DNA of 5,816 nt from JBHIFE01 sp046760985. GTDB lineage: Bacteria; Chloroflexota; Dehalococcoidia; Dehalococcoidales; RBG-16-60-22. Every line of letters begins with the position of its first letter. Position 1 is the first letter of the stretch. Both the position numbers and the translations under genes were made by a program. The stretch is taken from the NCBI GenBank assembly GCA_046760985.1, contig JBHIFE010000085.1:1-5816 (forward strand), written 5' to 3'. Shown here in pieces: positions 4,749 to 5,816 of the stretch. The notes below the pieces were generated by a model. It made no database searches and was not told where the DNA came from. It was given only the letters and a program-made list of their open reading frames with translations.

Positions 4749-5597
4749 ATTAGCAAAGTTACCGACTATATTGAGGTATTAAAGCCCCTGCCAAGTATCT
4801 TACTAACCTTCATTGGTGTTTGCGCTGCCATCATAGCCGGCGAAGGGCAGCTATCGCCGAAACTACCCCTGGTTCTGGTAACGATCTTATTAGCTACTGC
4901 CGGGGCTAATGGATTGACTAACTATTTGGACCGTAATGTTGATGCCCGGATGCAACGAACCAAAAATAGAGCTTTACCTTCAAAACGCATTAATCCCCCG
5001 CAAAAGATATTGCCTTTGACTACCGGCTTAATTATCATTGGCTTGGTTCTAGCCTGGCAACTGCACCCGTTTGCTTTTCTAGCTGATTTAGGTGGCACCC
5101 TAGCTGCAGCAACTTGGCGCAAGAAGGTGACCTGTGTTTACCCTCAGGGGGTGATGGCTAGTTGTGCCCCAGTTCTTATGGGCTGGTTTGCCATCAAGCC
5201 GGCTTTGGGCTGGGAGATATTGCTTTTATGTATCTTGATTGCTGTCTGGCTACCACTGCATGTCTGGAGCCTGATAATTACTAATCGGGAAGACTATCTA
5301 CAGGCGGGGTTAAGCTATTTCCCAATTAATTGCCAAGTTAGGGTTTCAGTGAAAGTGTTGCTGGTCTTTTCCTTAATGCTTTACGTGACTTCTATTACCC
5401 TTTACTTCATCGGTAACTTCGCCTGGCTCTACCTGGTGTTAGCCAACCTACTGGGGGTTATGATGGTCTATGCCAGCTCCCGGCTGGTCATTTCCAAAGC
5501 TGCCAAGGATTCATGGCGACTATATAAGCTATCAGCTTTCCCTTATCTGGGTTTAATCTTCCTTATCATGTGTCTGGATATCTGGTTGCTGGGATAA
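4749..5597 (+). CDS. ctaB: UbiA-superfamily prenyltransferase, CtaB/CyoE (heme O synthase)-like
   Basis: This is a membrane enzyme predicted to transfer a prenyl chain to an aromatic or tetrapyrrole acceptor; in CtaB/CyoE the reaction is farnesylation of heme B to heme O. From the ATT at 4749 it has 282 residues, close to the family's usual 290-300. The first Asp-rich site is intact: Asn54, Asn58, Asp61 and Asp65 in the YLDRNVD segment, followed by MxRTxxRxLPS (68-78) as in CtaB. Other CtaB-like points are APVLMGW (140-146), LPLHVW (168-173, in place of TPPHFW) and REDYxxAGLSYFP (180-191). Hydrophobic helices occur at about 13-30, 40-56, 91-122, 134-150, 155-178, 201-235 and 262-280. The usual LKRRTxxNIVIGG segment is degraded (123-135), so the substrate may not be heme. 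No ATG, GTG or TTG exists in frame between the TGA at 4743 and the TTG at 4914; starting at 4914 would delete the first helix and part of the active-site helix. Hence an AUU start (or AUA at 4746) or a sequence error. It lies 4 nt before tgt. Confidence 0.8.
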   Translation: MSKVTDYIEVLKPLPSILLTFIGVCAAIIAGEGQLSPKLPLVLVTILLATAGANGLTNYLDRNVDARMQRTKNRALPSKRINPPQKILPLTTGLIIIGLVLAWQLHPFAFLADLGGTLAAATWRKKVTCVYPQGVMASCAPVLMGWFAIKPALGWEILLLCILIAVWLPLHVWSLIITNREDYLQAGLSYFPINCQVRVSVKVLLVFSLMLYVTSITLYFIGNFAWLYLVLANLLGVMMVYASSRLVISKAAKDSWRLYKLSAFPYLGLIFLIMCLDIWLLG

Positions 5598-5601
5598 TAA
5601 G

Positions 5602-5816
5602 TTGCTAAACGAGTTTGGTTTAATACAAACTTGCCCGGTTAGTGGTGCCCGGGCTGGAGAACTGATAACGCCCCACGGACGAGTACCCACGCCGGTATTT
5701 TTACCGGTGGGCAGCCAGGGTGTGGTCAAAACACTGACCCCCGAGGAGGTTAAGGATATCGGGGTGAGAATGGTGCTGGCTAACACCTATCACCTTTATC
5801 TCAGACCCGGAATTGA
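5602..5816 (+). CDS. tgt: queuine/preQ1 tRNA-guanine transglycosylase, N-terminal part (cut by window end)
   Basis: The frame from the TTG at 5602 runs off the window after 71 codons. It would exchange guanine 34 in GUN-anticodon tRNAs (Asp, Asn, His, Tyr) for preQ1 in the queuosine pathway. The N-terminal family pattern is plain: SGARAG (14-19), TPHGRVPTPVFLPVGSQG (23-40), KTLTPEEV (43-50), and ANTYHLYLRPG (60-70). The catalytic aspartates and the zinc site lie beyond the window. TTG is the only near-by start in frame and gives an N-terminus of the usual family length; a weak GGGA at 5591-5594 may serve as ribosome site. The start is 4 nt after the ctaB stop (TAATAAG), so the two are surely co-transcribed and probably translationally coupled. 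Confidence 0.92.
   Translation, partial: MLNEFGLIQTCPVSGARAGELITPHGRVPTPVFLPVGSQGVVKTLTPEEVKDIGVRMVLANTYHLYLRPGI

Noticed and set aside
1..5816. CRISPR array, insertion sequence, toxin-antitoxin or defence genes
   Set aside because: No spaced repeats, transposase-like frames, terminal inverted repeats or recognisable defence domains were seen.

Overview
The window looks like a chromosomal housekeeping stretch from an anaerobic-type bacterium. I favour the phylum Chloroflexota (Dehalococcoidia-like) because a HspR-type repressor sits directly in front of a ClpC-type ATPase, next to a heme-O-synthase-like membrane prenyltransferase and tgt, with moderate GC and frequent non-ATG starts. This placement is an inference; no marker gene in the window proves it.

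Layout, left to right. Positions 1-85 hold at most the tail of an unidentified gene. A tRNA-Ala(GGC) lies on the minus strand at 86-161. A rightward gene for a lipid-anchored cyclophilin (321-992) has a clear promoter. It converges, with only 8 bp between the stop codons, on a leftward gene for a VTT/DedA-type membrane protein (1001-1606). Further right is the leftward pair hspR-clpC (4477 down to 1706). It is read from a strong sigma-A-like promoter at 4565-4594 and is tightly coupled (stop and start 3 nt apart). From the same intergenic region a rightward pair is read: a UbiA/CtaB-type prenyltransferase (4749-5597), then tgt (5602 onward, cut by the window end).

How they work together. HspR is a MerR-family heat-shock repressor and the first gene of its own operon, so it probably represses itself and clpC. 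ClpC is an AAA+ unfoldase with an IGF loop expected to dock ClpP, so this is a protein quality-control operon. The cyclophilin is a second, extracytoplasmic folding factor. The prenyltransferase-tgt pair has no obvious functional link to it beyond the shared divergent promoter region.

The most notable points are: (i) the prenyltransferase reading frame is full length only if it starts at a non-canonical AUU codon, which is well placed behind a GAGGT ribosome site; (ii) the hspR promoter/leader carries three separate inverted repeats, one of which has the outer arms and overall span of the known HAIR operator but not its core; (iii) hspR is paired with clpC rather than with clpB or dnaK. I found no defence system, mobile element or CRISPR array, and nothing I would call a wholly new system.
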